From the NCBI RefSeq assembly GCF_033406955.1, contig NZ_CP137734.1, positions 2,976,001 to 3,040,000 of the forward strand: a stretch of 64,000 bases of DNA. Reading direction: 5' to 3'. The position numbers were made by a program, and so were the translations under genes. The DNA comes from Streptomyces violaceoruber. GTDB lineage: Bacteria; Actinomycetota; Actinomycetes; Streptomycetales; Streptomycetaceae. The notes beneath the pieces were generated by a model. It ran no database searches. It was given only the letters and a program-made list of their open reading frames with translations, and was not told the DNA's origin. Positions 48,593-56,310 of the stretch are shown in pieces; position 1 is the first letter of the stretch, and every line of letters starts with the position of its first letter.

Positions 48593-49372
48593 GTGTCGCG
48601 AAGCGAGGAAGGGAGGCCCATGCCCGAGGAGATTCCCGTGCCTCCGTGGCGCCGGCCGAAGAAGGCGCCGCCGCGCATGCCCCTGACCCAGGACCGGATC
48701 GTCGTCACGGCGCTCGGCATCCTCGACGCCGAGGGACTCGACGCCCTGAGCATGCGGCGGCTCGCGCAGGAGCTGAAGACCGGACACGCCTCGCTGTACG
48801 CGCACGTGGGGAACCGGGACGAGCTGCTCGACCTCGTCTTCGACATCGTGCTGACCGAGGTGGAGGTCCCGGAACCGGAACCCGGCCGCTGGGCGGAGCA
48901 GGTCAAGGAGATGTGCCGGTCGCTGCGGAGGATGTTCCTGGCCCACCGGGACCTGGCACGGATCGCGATCGACCGGGTGCCGCTGGGACCCAACGGGATG
49001 GTGGGGATGGAGCGCACCATGAACCTGCTGCGCTCCGGGGGCCTGCACGACGAACTCGCCGCCTACGGGGGCGACCTGCTGTCGACCTTCGTCACGGCGG
49101 AGGCCCTGGAGCAGTCGTCCCGCAACCCCGGAACGGAACAGGGCCGGGAGCAGGCCGGCGTGTTCGCCGACCAGCTCCACGGCTACCTGAAGTCACTGCC
49201 GGCCACCAGTTTCCCGAACCTGGTCCACCTGGCCGGCCCGATCACCTCGCTCGACTCCGACCGCCGGTTCGAGCTCGGCCTCGAGATCATCATCGCCGGC
49301 CTGCTGGCCGGGGCCGGCGAGGCCGCGGACGACCGGGTCAGGACGGCAGGATCGCCCCCCGCGGAGTCATGA
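48593..49372 (+). CDS. actII-1: ActII-1 (ActR), TetR-family repressor of export
   Basis: A 259-residue TetR-family regulator. The N-terminal helix-turn-helix (about 35-80) has ALSMRRLAQELKTGHASLYAHVGNRDEL, with an extended Pro/Arg-rich arm before it. The ligand domain follows (about 85-240). It binds actinorhodin-type ligands and de-represses actII-2/actII-3. I use the GTG at 48593, which gives the known length; earlier in-frame starts would cover the operator itself. Its last 35 bases overlap the end of the converging actVA-6 gene. Confidence 0.94.
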   Translation: MSRSEEGRPMPEEIPVPPWRRPKKAPPRMPLTQDRIVVTALGILDAEGLDALSMRRLAQELKTGHASLYAHVGNRDELLDLVFDIVLTEVEVPEPEPGRWAEQVKEMCRSLRRMFLAHRDLARIAIDRVPLGPNGMVGMERTMNLLRSGGLHDELAAYGGDLLSTFVTAEALEQSSRNPGTEQGREQAGVFADQLHGYLKSLPATSFPNLVHLAGPITSLDSDRRFELGLEIIIAGLLAGAGEAADDRVRTAGSPPAES

Positions 49373-49679
49373 ACACGGCCTTCGGCGGCCCCACGAGCCC
49401 GGGCAGCGAGCTCAGCGCCTCCCGCAGCTTCGCCGAGCGCGGGTCGGCGCCGAAGTTCTCCCGGTAGGCCTGCTCGCTCTCCCACTGGGCGTAGTTGACG
49501 ACCGCGGTCCCGTCCGTGCTCGCGTGATACGTGGCCGACAGGAAGCCGGGCACCTCGCGGATCCACTCCTGCACCCCGCCGGTGGCCAGCTCCACCAGCT
49601 TGTGCTGGGTGGCGGGGCCGTCCACCGGGAAGGTGACGACCGCGACGAAGCCCACCCGGGGATCGTTCACTTCAGCCAT
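49338..49679 (-). CDS. actVA-6: ActVA-6, cofactor-independent quinone-forming monooxygenase
   Basis: A 113-residue protein of the antibiotic biosynthesis monooxygenase (ABM) family, a dimeric ferredoxin-like alpha+beta barrel. Key aromatic residues are in YHASTDG and YAQWESEQAYREN. It oxidises the aromatic ring to the quinone (6-deoxydihydrokalafungin to dihydrokalafungin) without flavin or metal. The ATG overlaps the end of actVA-5 by 8 bases, and the stop lies inside the end of actII-1. Confidence 0.96.
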   Translation of the reverse strand: MAEVNDPRVGFVAVVTFPVDGPATQHKLVELATGGVQEWIREVPGFLSATYHASTDGTAVVNYAQWESEQAYRENFGADPRSAKLREALSSLPGLVGPPKAVFMTPRGAILPS

Positions 49680-50817
49680 CGTTGCTCCTCCTCAACAGCT
49701 CTCCGGCGTACAGCGCCGCCCCGGGCCCGAACTGCAGCCCGATATGGCTGCCCGCCGCGTGCACATCGCGCCACAGGCGCTGCATCGGGCTGTCCTGGGC
49801 CTGTGCCCGGGTGCCCGCCGAGGCGAACAGCCGGTCGGTCGCGGCGGTCAGCAGCTCCGCCGCCAGGGCGCAGTCCCGCGCCCCGCGGCCGACCAGTACG
49901 CCGGTCGCCGAGCCGGCGTCGGCGACCGCCGCGACCCGCTCCAACAGCAGCTGGGCCGCGTCGATCTCACCCGTGGCCCGGGCCAGCGTGTGCTCGTACA
50001 CCACGCGGTCCTGGGACGAGACGGCGTTCTGGCCGGTCGGCCCGGCCAGTTTTCCGGCGGTCCACGAGGTCCACACGGCCGCGGCCCCACGGGCCGCGCC
50101 GAGCATCGGCAGTGCGAAGGCCAGCCCGTTGACCGCCCGCATGGGCACGGTGTGACAGATCGCCTCGGCATCCGGACCGAGACCTGCCGCGATGGCCGCA
50201 CGGGTGCAGGCCCGCGCATCCGGCACGAACACCCCGTCGAGGACGAGCGTGTTGCTGCCCGTTCCGCGCATACCCATCGGGTACCAGCTGTCGACGATCC
50301 CGTACTCCTGTCGCGGCACCGCGAAGAACCAGGGCTCCTCGCCGACCTTGGCGCAGATCAGCGCCCAGTCGGAGTGATCCACGACGCTGACGAACGGCCA
50401 GGTGCCCGACACGTGCCAGCCGCCCGGGGTCTTCTCGGCCCGGCCCAGCGGCATCAGGGCACCGACGATCAGGGCGTCGGGGCCGTCGGACCACAGCTCG
50501 GCCCGGCCCTCGTCCGGCAGGTAGGCGGCCATCCGGCCGAGGCTCGCCGTGAGCGAGGCGTACCAGGCGGTCGAGGCACAGGCCTCGCCGAGCACCGCGA
50601 CGGGCTCCACCAGCTCCCCGAACGTCGCGGCCCGGCCGCCGTGCGCCACCGGTACGAAGTGGGCGGCGAAACCGGCCCGAAGGACCGCGTCGACGACGTC
50701 GGGGCTCAGCCGGCGCTGCTGTTCGGCGTCGGCCGCCCGCTTCCCGGCGAGTTCGGCGATCCGGCGGGCGTGTGCCGTCAGGGACGGCCGCTCCTGGGTC
50801 ATCGTGTCCTCGCTCAT
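49672..50817 (-). CDS. actVA-5: ActVA-5, FMNH2-dependent hydroxylase
   Basis: A 381-residue flavin-dependent monooxygenase of the acyl-CoA-dehydrogenase/HpaB-C2 type. The N-terminal helical domain (about 5-125), a central beta domain with SGTWPFVSVVDHSDW (about 137-152) and a C-terminal four-helix bundle (about 235-375) are visible. With FMNH2 from ActVB it hydroxylates the C6 and C8 positions of the benzoisochromanequinone. The start overlaps the actVA-4 stop (ATGA). Confidence 0.95.
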   Translation of the reverse strand: MSEDTMTQERPSLTAHARRIAELAGKRAADAEQQRRLSPDVVDAVLRAGFAAHFVPVAHGGRAATFGELVEPVAVLGEACASTAWYASLTASLGRMAAYLPDEGRAELWSDGPDALIVGALMPLGRAEKTPGGWHVSGTWPFVSVVDHSDWALICAKVGEEPWFFAVPRQEYGIVDSWYPMGMRGTGSNTLVLDGVFVPDARACTRAAIAAGLGPDAEAICHTVPMRAVNGLAFALPMLGAARGAAAVWTSWTAGKLAGPTGQNAVSSQDRVVYEHTLARATGEIDAAQLLLERVAAVADAGSATGVLVGRGARDCALAAELLTAATDRLFASAGTRAQAQDSPMQRLWRDVHAAGSHIGLQFGPGAALYAGELLRRSNDG

Positions 50818-51698
50818 GCCGGGTCCCTCGGGGTCCAGCCGGTCCTGGCCAGCCACTGGTCGAGGGTGAGCAGCTGCGGGAACCGGGCGCGCAGCGTGGG
50901 GATGTCGGCGTGATAGCCGATGCCGTTGAGCCAGGTGTACGAGATCGCCTGCCACTCGAACCCCGTGCGGTGCAGCTCCGGTATCGGCACCGACACGAAG
51001 CGGGCGGGCAGCCCGGTGTGCCGGCCGAACGCGGCCGCGATCTGCTCGCCGGTCAGCTCGTCCCCGGCCAGCTCGATCTTGGCGCCGCCGAAGGTGTCGG
51101 GGTCGTCGAAGGCGTCGGCCGCGAAGTACCCGATGTCGGGGCCGCTGATCATCTGCAGGGTGTTGGCCGGCCCGAGCCCCCTCCGGAAGGTCAGCACGCC
51201 GTCCTCCATGACGAGGGGCGACATGTCGTGGTTCAGGTTCTCCATGAAGTACGACGGCCGCAGGAAGGTGAACCGGAGCGCGTTCTCCTGGATCCGCTGC
51301 TCGATCGCGAGCTTGGACAGCCGCCAGTTCACGCCCTCCGGCCGTTCCGCGCCGCCCACCGAGCTGTGGACGTAGTGCTGGACGCCGAGGTCGCGGGCGG
51401 CGTCGGCGCATATCTTGCCCTGCCGCTCCTCGCCCTCCACGCCGGCCGGTGTCATCGGCGTCTGGATGCTGAACACGCCGTACGCACCCTTCATCGCGGC
51501 GCGCACCGAGCCGGCGTCCTCCAGGTCGCCGGTGTGCAGGCTCGCCCCCAGCTCACGCAGCTCCTTGGCCTTGGGCGCGCCGGGGTCCCGGACGAAGGCC
51601 CGGACTGTCCAGCCGCGTTCCAGCAGGTACCGGGCCGCGGAGCCGCCTTGCTTTCCGGTGGCGCCGAGGACCAGTACGGGCTTGTTCTCATCGGGCAT
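50814..51698 (-). CDS. actVA-4: ActVA-4, NmrA-family protein linked to dimerisation
   Basis: A 294-residue protein with an NmrA-like Rossmann fold. The dinucleotide motif GATGKQG lies near residues 11-17, an FVRDPGAPKA turn follows, and the SSVGGAERPEG and FLRPSYFMEN segments are typical of NmrA/isoflavone-reductase-like proteins. Recent work on S. coelicolor, as I recall it, assigns the final biaryl coupling that joins two monomers into actinorhodin to this protein. It lies between actVA-3 and actVA-5 in the same operon, overlapping actVA-5 by 4 bases. Confidence 0.93.
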   Translation of the reverse strand: MPDENKPVLVLGATGKQGGSAARYLLERGWTVRAFVRDPGAPKAKELRELGASLHTGDLEDAGSVRAAMKGAYGVFSIQTPMTPAGVEGEERQGKICADAARDLGVQHYVHSSVGGAERPEGVNWRLSKLAIEQRIQENALRFTFLRPSYFMENLNHDMSPLVMEDGVLTFRRGLGPANTLQMISGPDIGYFAADAFDDPDTFGGAKIELAGDELTGEQIAAAFGRHTGLPARFVSVPIPELHRTGFEWQAISYTWLNGIGYHADIPTLRARFPQLLTLDQWLARTGWTPRDPA

Positions 51699-51722
51699 CG
51701 CAGTGCCTTTCGTTGGTCGTCG

Positions 51723-52556
51723 TCACGAGTCGCGGGAGCCGGCGGGCGAGGTGAGCACCGACAGCCTTCGCACCGACAGCCGCACCCCCTGGCCGAAGTG
51801 GCGCTCCAGGAAGAGCCCGAGGCCGAAGCTGAGTCCGCGCGGCCGTACGGCCTCCTCGCGGCCGCCGTTGTCCCGCCGGAGCCAGCGCGCGTCCAGTGCG
51901 CGGAAGCCGATCCGGTCCACGGACAGGACCTCCTGCCCGTCGGCCGTCCAGTGGGCGGTGCCGGCCGCGACGTCGTATCCGACCTCGAGCCGGTGGAGCG
52001 TGCCGGGGGTGCGGTCCGCGACCGGGACGCAGTAGGTGAAGGCCGCGAACTCGGCGTCCGGCCGCAGCGCGAGCCGCTCGTAGACCGCGTAGAGCCGGCT
52101 GTGTGTGAGGAAGAAGTCGAAGATGATCCCGGACTCGAGATCGACCGAGATCAGACCGCCCGCGCCGAGCCGGGCGTCCGCGTCGGGTTCGGTCACGTCG
52201 TCGTACCGATGGGAGCGCAGACCGAAGCCGCGCAGCCCCATCTCGGCCCTGACCGAGAGCCGTTCGCCGGGCACGGCGGTGAACGCCGCCCGCGCGCCGG
52301 CGGTGCCGCCGGTGGTGAAGGCACCCCACCGCAGATGCAGCGGGGTGCCGTCCGGCCCGGGCTTGGGCTCGGTGAACGCCGGCCGCCGGGTCCCCGGGTG
52401 GGCCGCGCTCGGCACGACCACCAGGCCGTCCGGTCCGCCGCGGACCAGCCCGTCTCCCGCCTCGAGACCGTCGACCGGGCGAAGCCGCCACGGCGCGCCC
52501 GGCCCCTCGGTCACCAGCCCCCCGGCGAACTCCTCATGGAAGATCTCTGTACTCAT
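51723..52556 (-). CDS. actVA-3: ActVA-3, cluster protein of unknown biochemical role
   Basis: A 277-residue soluble protein without signal peptide or cofactor motif. Predicted beta-strands alternate through the chain, with conserved-looking RLRPVDGLEAGDGLVRG, GIIFDFFLTHSRLYAVYER and GLSFGLGLFLERHFGQG segments, which suggests a beta-sandwich (lectin- or concanavalin-like) fold. The ATG at 52556 has GGGGAGGG about 7 bases before it. It is located and oriented as actVA-3 of S. coelicolor. A structural or accessory role in late tailoring is possible, but nothing in the sequence shows catalysis. Confidence 0.88.
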   Translation of the reverse strand: MSTEIFHEEFAGGLVTEGPGAPWRLRPVDGLEAGDGLVRGGPDGLVVVPSAAHPGTRRPAFTEPKPGPDGTPLHLRWGAFTTGGTAGARAAFTAVPGERLSVRAEMGLRGFGLRSHRYDDVTEPDADARLGAGGLISVDLESGIIFDFFLTHSRLYAVYERLALRPDAEFAAFTYCVPVADRTPGTLHRLEVGYDVAAGTAHWTADGQEVLSVDRIGFRALDARWLRRDNGGREEAVRPRGLSFGLGLFLERHFGQGVRLSVRRLSVLTSPAGSRDS

Positions 52557-52650
52557 CCAGCCGCCCTCCCCGTGGTGTACCCGTCCTACGGGCTCCACCT
52601 TGGCAAGAGGGCGTCGAGGTCCGCTCGAAGCGGAGTCGAAGGGTGCTGGG

Positions 52651-53046
52651 TCAGACGTCGCGGCCGCGCTGGGCGGCGTCGCCGCCGAGGCCCCAGGTGA
52701 TGATGCGCTTGGGGTGGATACGGATCATCGCGGTACCGAAGTAGGGGTGCGGCGGCTGCGCGTCGGTCAGCGCCTCGGCCCGGCCGCGCACTTCGATACC
52801 GCGTACGTTCCACGGCTGCGTGGAGATCAGGTCGTCGACGACGAAGGCGACCTGGTCGTGCTTGGTGACGTTGCGGAACTTCTTGCTGGCGGTCAGGTTG
52901 TGCCCGCCGATGTCGATCGTGCCGGTCTCGGTGTTGACGCGGAACGAGACCGGGTTGGCCTGGGGCTGGCCGTCGGGCGCCACGGTGGCCAGCCGGCCGA
53001 GGTTCTGGGAGGCGTAGTACTCGAGCTCGTCAGGAGTGAAAGGCAT
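52651..53046 (-). CDS. actVA-2: ActVA-2, PPOX/F420-type split-barrel protein
   Basis: A 131-residue protein of the PPOX class (pyridoxamine-phosphate-oxidase-like split barrel). It has the LGRLATVAPDGQPQANPVSFR and RNVTKHDQVAFVVDDL segments typical of F420- or flavin-dependent reductases from actinobacteria. An F420H2-linked redox step in actinorhodin tailoring is conceivable; no step is firmly assigned to my knowledge. The gene starts 1 base after the actVA-1 stop and is part of the long actVI-actVA transcript. Confidence 0.9.
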   Translation of the reverse strand: MPFTPDELEYYASQNLGRLATVAPDGQPQANPVSFRVNTETGTIDIGGHNLTASKKFRNVTKHDQVAFVVDDLISTQPWNVRGIEVRGRAEALTDAQPPHPYFGTAMIRIHPKRIITWGLGGDAAQRGRDV

Positions 53047-53047
53047 G

Positions 53048-54649
53048 TCAGCTTCCTTGGACCTTGAGGTGATCGGAATGCTCCCGGCCGGGCACGGCCC
53101 CTGCCGGGGGCGTCGGAGTCGTGACGGAGGAGGGCAGCCAGCGGAGCACGGCAAGGGCCCCCACGAGCGCCACCGCGGCAGCGGCCCCGGCGGCCAGGTG
53201 CATGGCGTCCAGGAATGCCTGGCGCGCGGGGCCGACAAGTCCGCTCTCCCCCAGCCTAGTCGCGGCCAGCAGGGTGGCATCCAGGGACTCGCCGGCCTGG
53301 TGCCGCGCGGAGGGCGGCAGTACGGCGAGCTCGTCCTCGATGCCGCGGCGGTACGCGGCGCCCATGAGGGAACCGAGCACCGCGACGCCCAGGGCGCCGC
53401 CCAGCTGGCGCACGGTGTTGTTCATCGCCGAGGCGACGCCCGCCTTCTCGCGTGGGATCGCGTTCATGATGGACACGGCCGCGGTCGGCATGACGCATGC
53501 TACGCCCGCCCCCAGCGCGGCGAACAGGACGAGGATCAGCCATACGGGTGCGTGCTGGGTCACGAAGGTGACCCCGCAGAGCGATGCGGTGACGGCCAGC
53601 ATGCCCGCCGCGCACACGTTCCGGGGGCCGATCGAACGCACCAGGACCGTGCTGAGCGGTCCGCAGACCACGTTCGCGACGGCCAGTGCCACGGTGCATC
53701 CCCCGGCCTGCAGGGGTGTGTAGCCGCGCACGCTCTGCAGGTAGAAGGCGCTGAAGAAGAGGAAGCCCATCATCGCGAAGCTGACGAAGCCGACGGCCGC
53801 GACGGCGGTGGAGAAGGCCTTCATCCGGAAGAAGCCGAGCTCCAGCGAGGGTTCCGGGGTACGGCGCTCGTGCCACAGGAACACGAGGAGCAGGCCGAGG
53901 CCCGCCAGGCCGGCTGCCCAGACCGCGGGCCGGGTGACCCCGCCGCTCCGGCCGGCCTCGATGATCGCGTAGACGAGCGGCACGACACCCGCGATCGAGA
54001 GCAGCAGTCCGGCCGCGTCGACGCGCCTGCCCGCCGTGCCCCGGGTCTCGGGCACCACCAGCACCACCGCGACCAGGCACCCGGCCATGAGGGGCACGTT
54101 GACCAGCAGGACCGAGCCCCACCAGAAGTGCGCGAGCAGTATCCCGCCGGTGACGGGCCCGATGCCGAGGGCGAAGCCGACCGAGGCCGCCCAGATCCCG
54201 AGGGCCTTGGGCCGCTCGCGCAGCGGGAAGACGGCGGCGATGGTGGCGAGTGTGCTCGGCAGCACCGCCGCGCCGCTCACCCCCATGCAGGCACGGGCGG
54301 CGATGAGCTGCTCCGGCGACCCGGCGTAGGCCCCGGCCAGGGACGACAGTCCGAACAGGCCGAGGCCCAGCAGGAGTACCCGCCTGCGGCCCAGTCGGTC
54401 GCCCAGCACTCCCCAGGTGAACAGCGTCGCCGCGAAGGCCAGGGTGTAGGCGCTGAGCACCCATTCCACCTGGCTGTGCGAGGCGCCCAGGCCCTGCTCG
54501 GGGTCGGTGAGGGTGCGCAGCGTCACGTTGAGCACGGTGTTGTCGAGGATGATGCCGACCAGGCTGAGGACCAGCACCCCGAGGATGGCCCAGCGGCGCG
54601 GGTGGCCCTGGTCCGCCGGGCCGCCCGGACGGCCGGGGTTCGCCGTCAC
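53048..54649 (-). CDS. actVA-1: ActVA-1, MFS exporter, 14 helices
   Basis: A 533-residue DHA2-type transporter with 14 predicted helices. Motif A GVLGDRLGRRRVLL lies near 80-93, and motif C-like GFALGIGPVTGGIL near 158-171. It is a second predicted drug:H+ antiporter in the cluster, besides ActII-2, and probably exports a pathway product. The GTG at 54649 overlaps the actVI-4 stop (GTGA). The open frame continues far upstream only because of high GC. Confidence 0.94.
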   Translation of the reverse strand: MTANPGRPGGPADQGHPRRWAILGVLVLSLVGIILDNTVLNVTLRTLTDPEQGLGASHSQVEWVLSAYTLAFAATLFTWGVLGDRLGRRRVLLLGLGLFGLSSLAGAYAGSPEQLIAARACMGVSGAAVLPSTLATIAAVFPLRERPKALGIWAASVGFALGIGPVTGGILLAHFWWGSVLLVNVPLMAGCLVAVVLVVPETRGTAGRRVDAAGLLLSIAGVVPLVYAIIEAGRSGGVTRPAVWAAGLAGLGLLLVFLWHERRTPEPSLELGFFRMKAFSTAVAAVGFVSFAMMGFLFFSAFYLQSVRGYTPLQAGGCTVALAVANVVCGPLSTVLVRSIGPRNVCAAGMLAVTASLCGVTFVTQHAPVWLILVLFAALGAGVACVMPTAAVSIMNAIPREKAGVASAMNNTVRQLGGALGVAVLGSLMGAAYRRGIEDELAVLPPSARHQAGESLDATLLAATRLGESGLVGPARQAFLDAMHLAAGAAAAVALVGALAVLRWLPSSVTTPTPPAGAVPGREHSDHLKVQGS

Positions 54650-55566
54650 AGGTCCGGCACCAGGACGAGCTTGCCCCGGACATGGCCCTGCTCCAGCCGG
54701 TGATGGGCCTCGGCCGCCTTGGCGAAGGGCAGGACGGCCTCGACGTGCGGCCGCAGCCGGCCCTCGGCGCAGAGTGCGGCCAGCGCGGCGAGCCGCTCGG
54801 CGGACCGCACCACCCGTGGCATGACGATGCCCTCCTGGGCCGCGGCGCGGAAGTTGGCGACGGTGGCGATCCGGGCCCGGTCCGCGACGAGTTCGAGCGA
54901 CACGGCGAGGGCTTCCGGTCCGCCGTGGCAGTCGAGGGCGGCGTCGACGCCGTTCGGGGCCAGGGCCCGCACCCGGTCGGCGAAGCCCGGGCCGTAGGCG
55001 ACGGGCAGTGCGCCCAACGACCGCAGGTAGTCGTGGTTGTGCTCGCCGGCGCTGCCGATCGCCGTGCCGCCCCGCTCCCGGACGAGCTGGACGGCGAGGC
55101 TGCCGACGCCGCCGGCCGCGGCGTGCACGAGCACGGTGTCCCCGGGGCCGACCCGCAGTTCGGCCAGGGCGATGTCGGCGGTCTGTCCGACGGCCGAGAG
55201 GGATCCCGCGACCTCCCACGACAGCTCCGGCGGTTTCACGGTGATCTGGTCCGCGCCGACGGCGAGCAGCTCGGTGCCGGACTGAAGCACGGCGAACCCG
55301 AGCACCTCGTCGCCGGGCGCGAACCCGGTCGCCTCCGGTCCGGTCCGCTCGACGACCCCGGCGAACTCGTTGCCGATGATCTGCGGGAACTCGACCGGAT
55401 AGCGACCGCGCATGCCGCCGGAGCGCACCCGGCAGTCGAACCCGTTGACTCCGGCGGCCCGCACTCGGACGGTCACCTGGCCCGGTCCCGGCACCGGCTC
55501 GGGGACATCGACGAGGCCCAGTACGTCCGGCCCGCCGAACTGGTGGATGGCTACGGCCTTGGGCAT
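54646..55566 (-). CDS. actVI-4: ActVI-4, MDR-family enoyl reductase-type enzyme
   Basis: A 306-residue quinone-oxidoreductase-like member of the medium-chain dehydrogenase family, without zinc ligands. The GroES-like part (about 1-120) has NEFAGVVERTG, and the NADPH motif HAAAGGVGSLAVQL lies near 148-161. With ActVI-2 it is linked to stereospecific reduction of the pyran-ring double bond at C15. Its stop overlaps the actVA-1 start by 4 bases. It is clearly related to ActVI-2 in the same operon, consistent with duplication. Confidence 0.94.
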   Translation of the reverse strand: MPKAVAIHQFGGPDVLGLVDVPEPVPGPGQVTVRVRAAGVNGFDCRVRSGGMRGRYPVEFPQIIGNEFAGVVERTGPEATGFAPGDEVLGFAVLQSGTELLAVGADQITVKPPELSWEVAGSLSAVGQTADIALAELRVGPGDTVLVHAAAGGVGSLAVQLVRERGGTAIGSAGEHNHDYLRSLGALPVAYGPGFADRVRALAPNGVDAALDCHGGPEALAVSLELVADRARIATVANFRAAAQEGIVMPRVVRSAERLAALAALCAEGRLRPHVEAVLPFAKAAEAHHRLEQGHVRGKLVLVPDL

Positions 55567-55599
55567 GCGTTCTCCATTGTTCGTCCGACCCCGCTGTGT

Positions 55600-56244
55600 C
55601 TACTTGTGCTTCTTGACCTGGGTGCTGGCCAGGACGGCCTCGGGCTTCGCCGGGTCGGGGAAGCACTCGAAGGGGCCCCACTCGTCCAGGATCGGCTGGT
55701 AGCGGTACCAGTAGAAGCCGGGGTCCTCGTAACCCGAGCCGCCCGAGACGAAGTTGAGCGGGCCGGCGGTCTTCGGCGCCTTGTAGGTGACCTTCAGCGT
55801 CGGCAGGTCGAACTCGACACCGCCCTGGAAGGGGCCGGAGGCGCTGACGACGATGTCCCGGCCCTTGACCTGGACCCGGACGTCGGAGTCGCCGAGACCG
55901 CTGCCGCCGGTGAGCCGCACCTTGTGGACCTTCGCGCCGTCCGGGATCCGGTAGGCGATCCGCACGTCGTTGACGATCTGGTTGTACTCGGCGAAGGCGG
56001 TGATCGGGTCGGGATCGTAGGTGGCCTTGAACTTCTTGCCCGCGCGGACCGAGGCGGGCACGCTGACGTCGAAGCCGCGCGCGTAGTCGTAGACCGGGTG
56101 CGTGTTGCCCTGCACCCAGGTGCGGCACTCGTACGGCACGGCGACGCTCGCGGCGTGCGCGCTGGTCCCCAGGGTCACGAGTCCGCCCAGGGCGATGGCG
56201 GACGCGGTGGTCAGACGTATCGCGTGGTGCAGCGACGAGGTCAT
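55600..56244 (-). CDS. actVI-3: ActVI-3, secreted protein of the pyran-ring set
   Basis: A 214-residue protein with a clear Sec-type signal peptide (basic start, hydrophobic core at about 15-27, cleavage near AHAAS). The mature part is rich in beta-strand and Tyr/Trp, with RGFDVSVPASVRAGKKF and YWYRYQPILDEWGPFECF segments and two cysteines. It is commonly labelled dehydratase in S. coelicolor, but no dehydratase motif is visible, and export outside the cell is odd for such a step. It lies between actVI-4 and actVI-2 in the same operon. Confidence 0.9.
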   Translation of the reverse strand: MTSSLHHAIRLTTASAIALGGLVTLGTSAHAASVAVPYECRTWVQGNTHPVYDYARGFDVSVPASVRAGKKFKATYDPDPITAFAEYNQIVNDVRIAYRIPDGAKVHKVRLTGGSGLGDSDVRVQVKGRDIVVSASGPFQGGVEFDLPTLKVTYKAPKTAGPLNFVSGGSGYEDPGFYWYRYQPILDEWGPFECFPDPAKPEAVLASTQVKKHK

Positions 56245-56310
56245 GGAAAGGTCTCCTTCGGGCTCTTGGATCAGGAATGCTTGGACACTTCGGAGGAATG
56301 CCTGGTCGCT

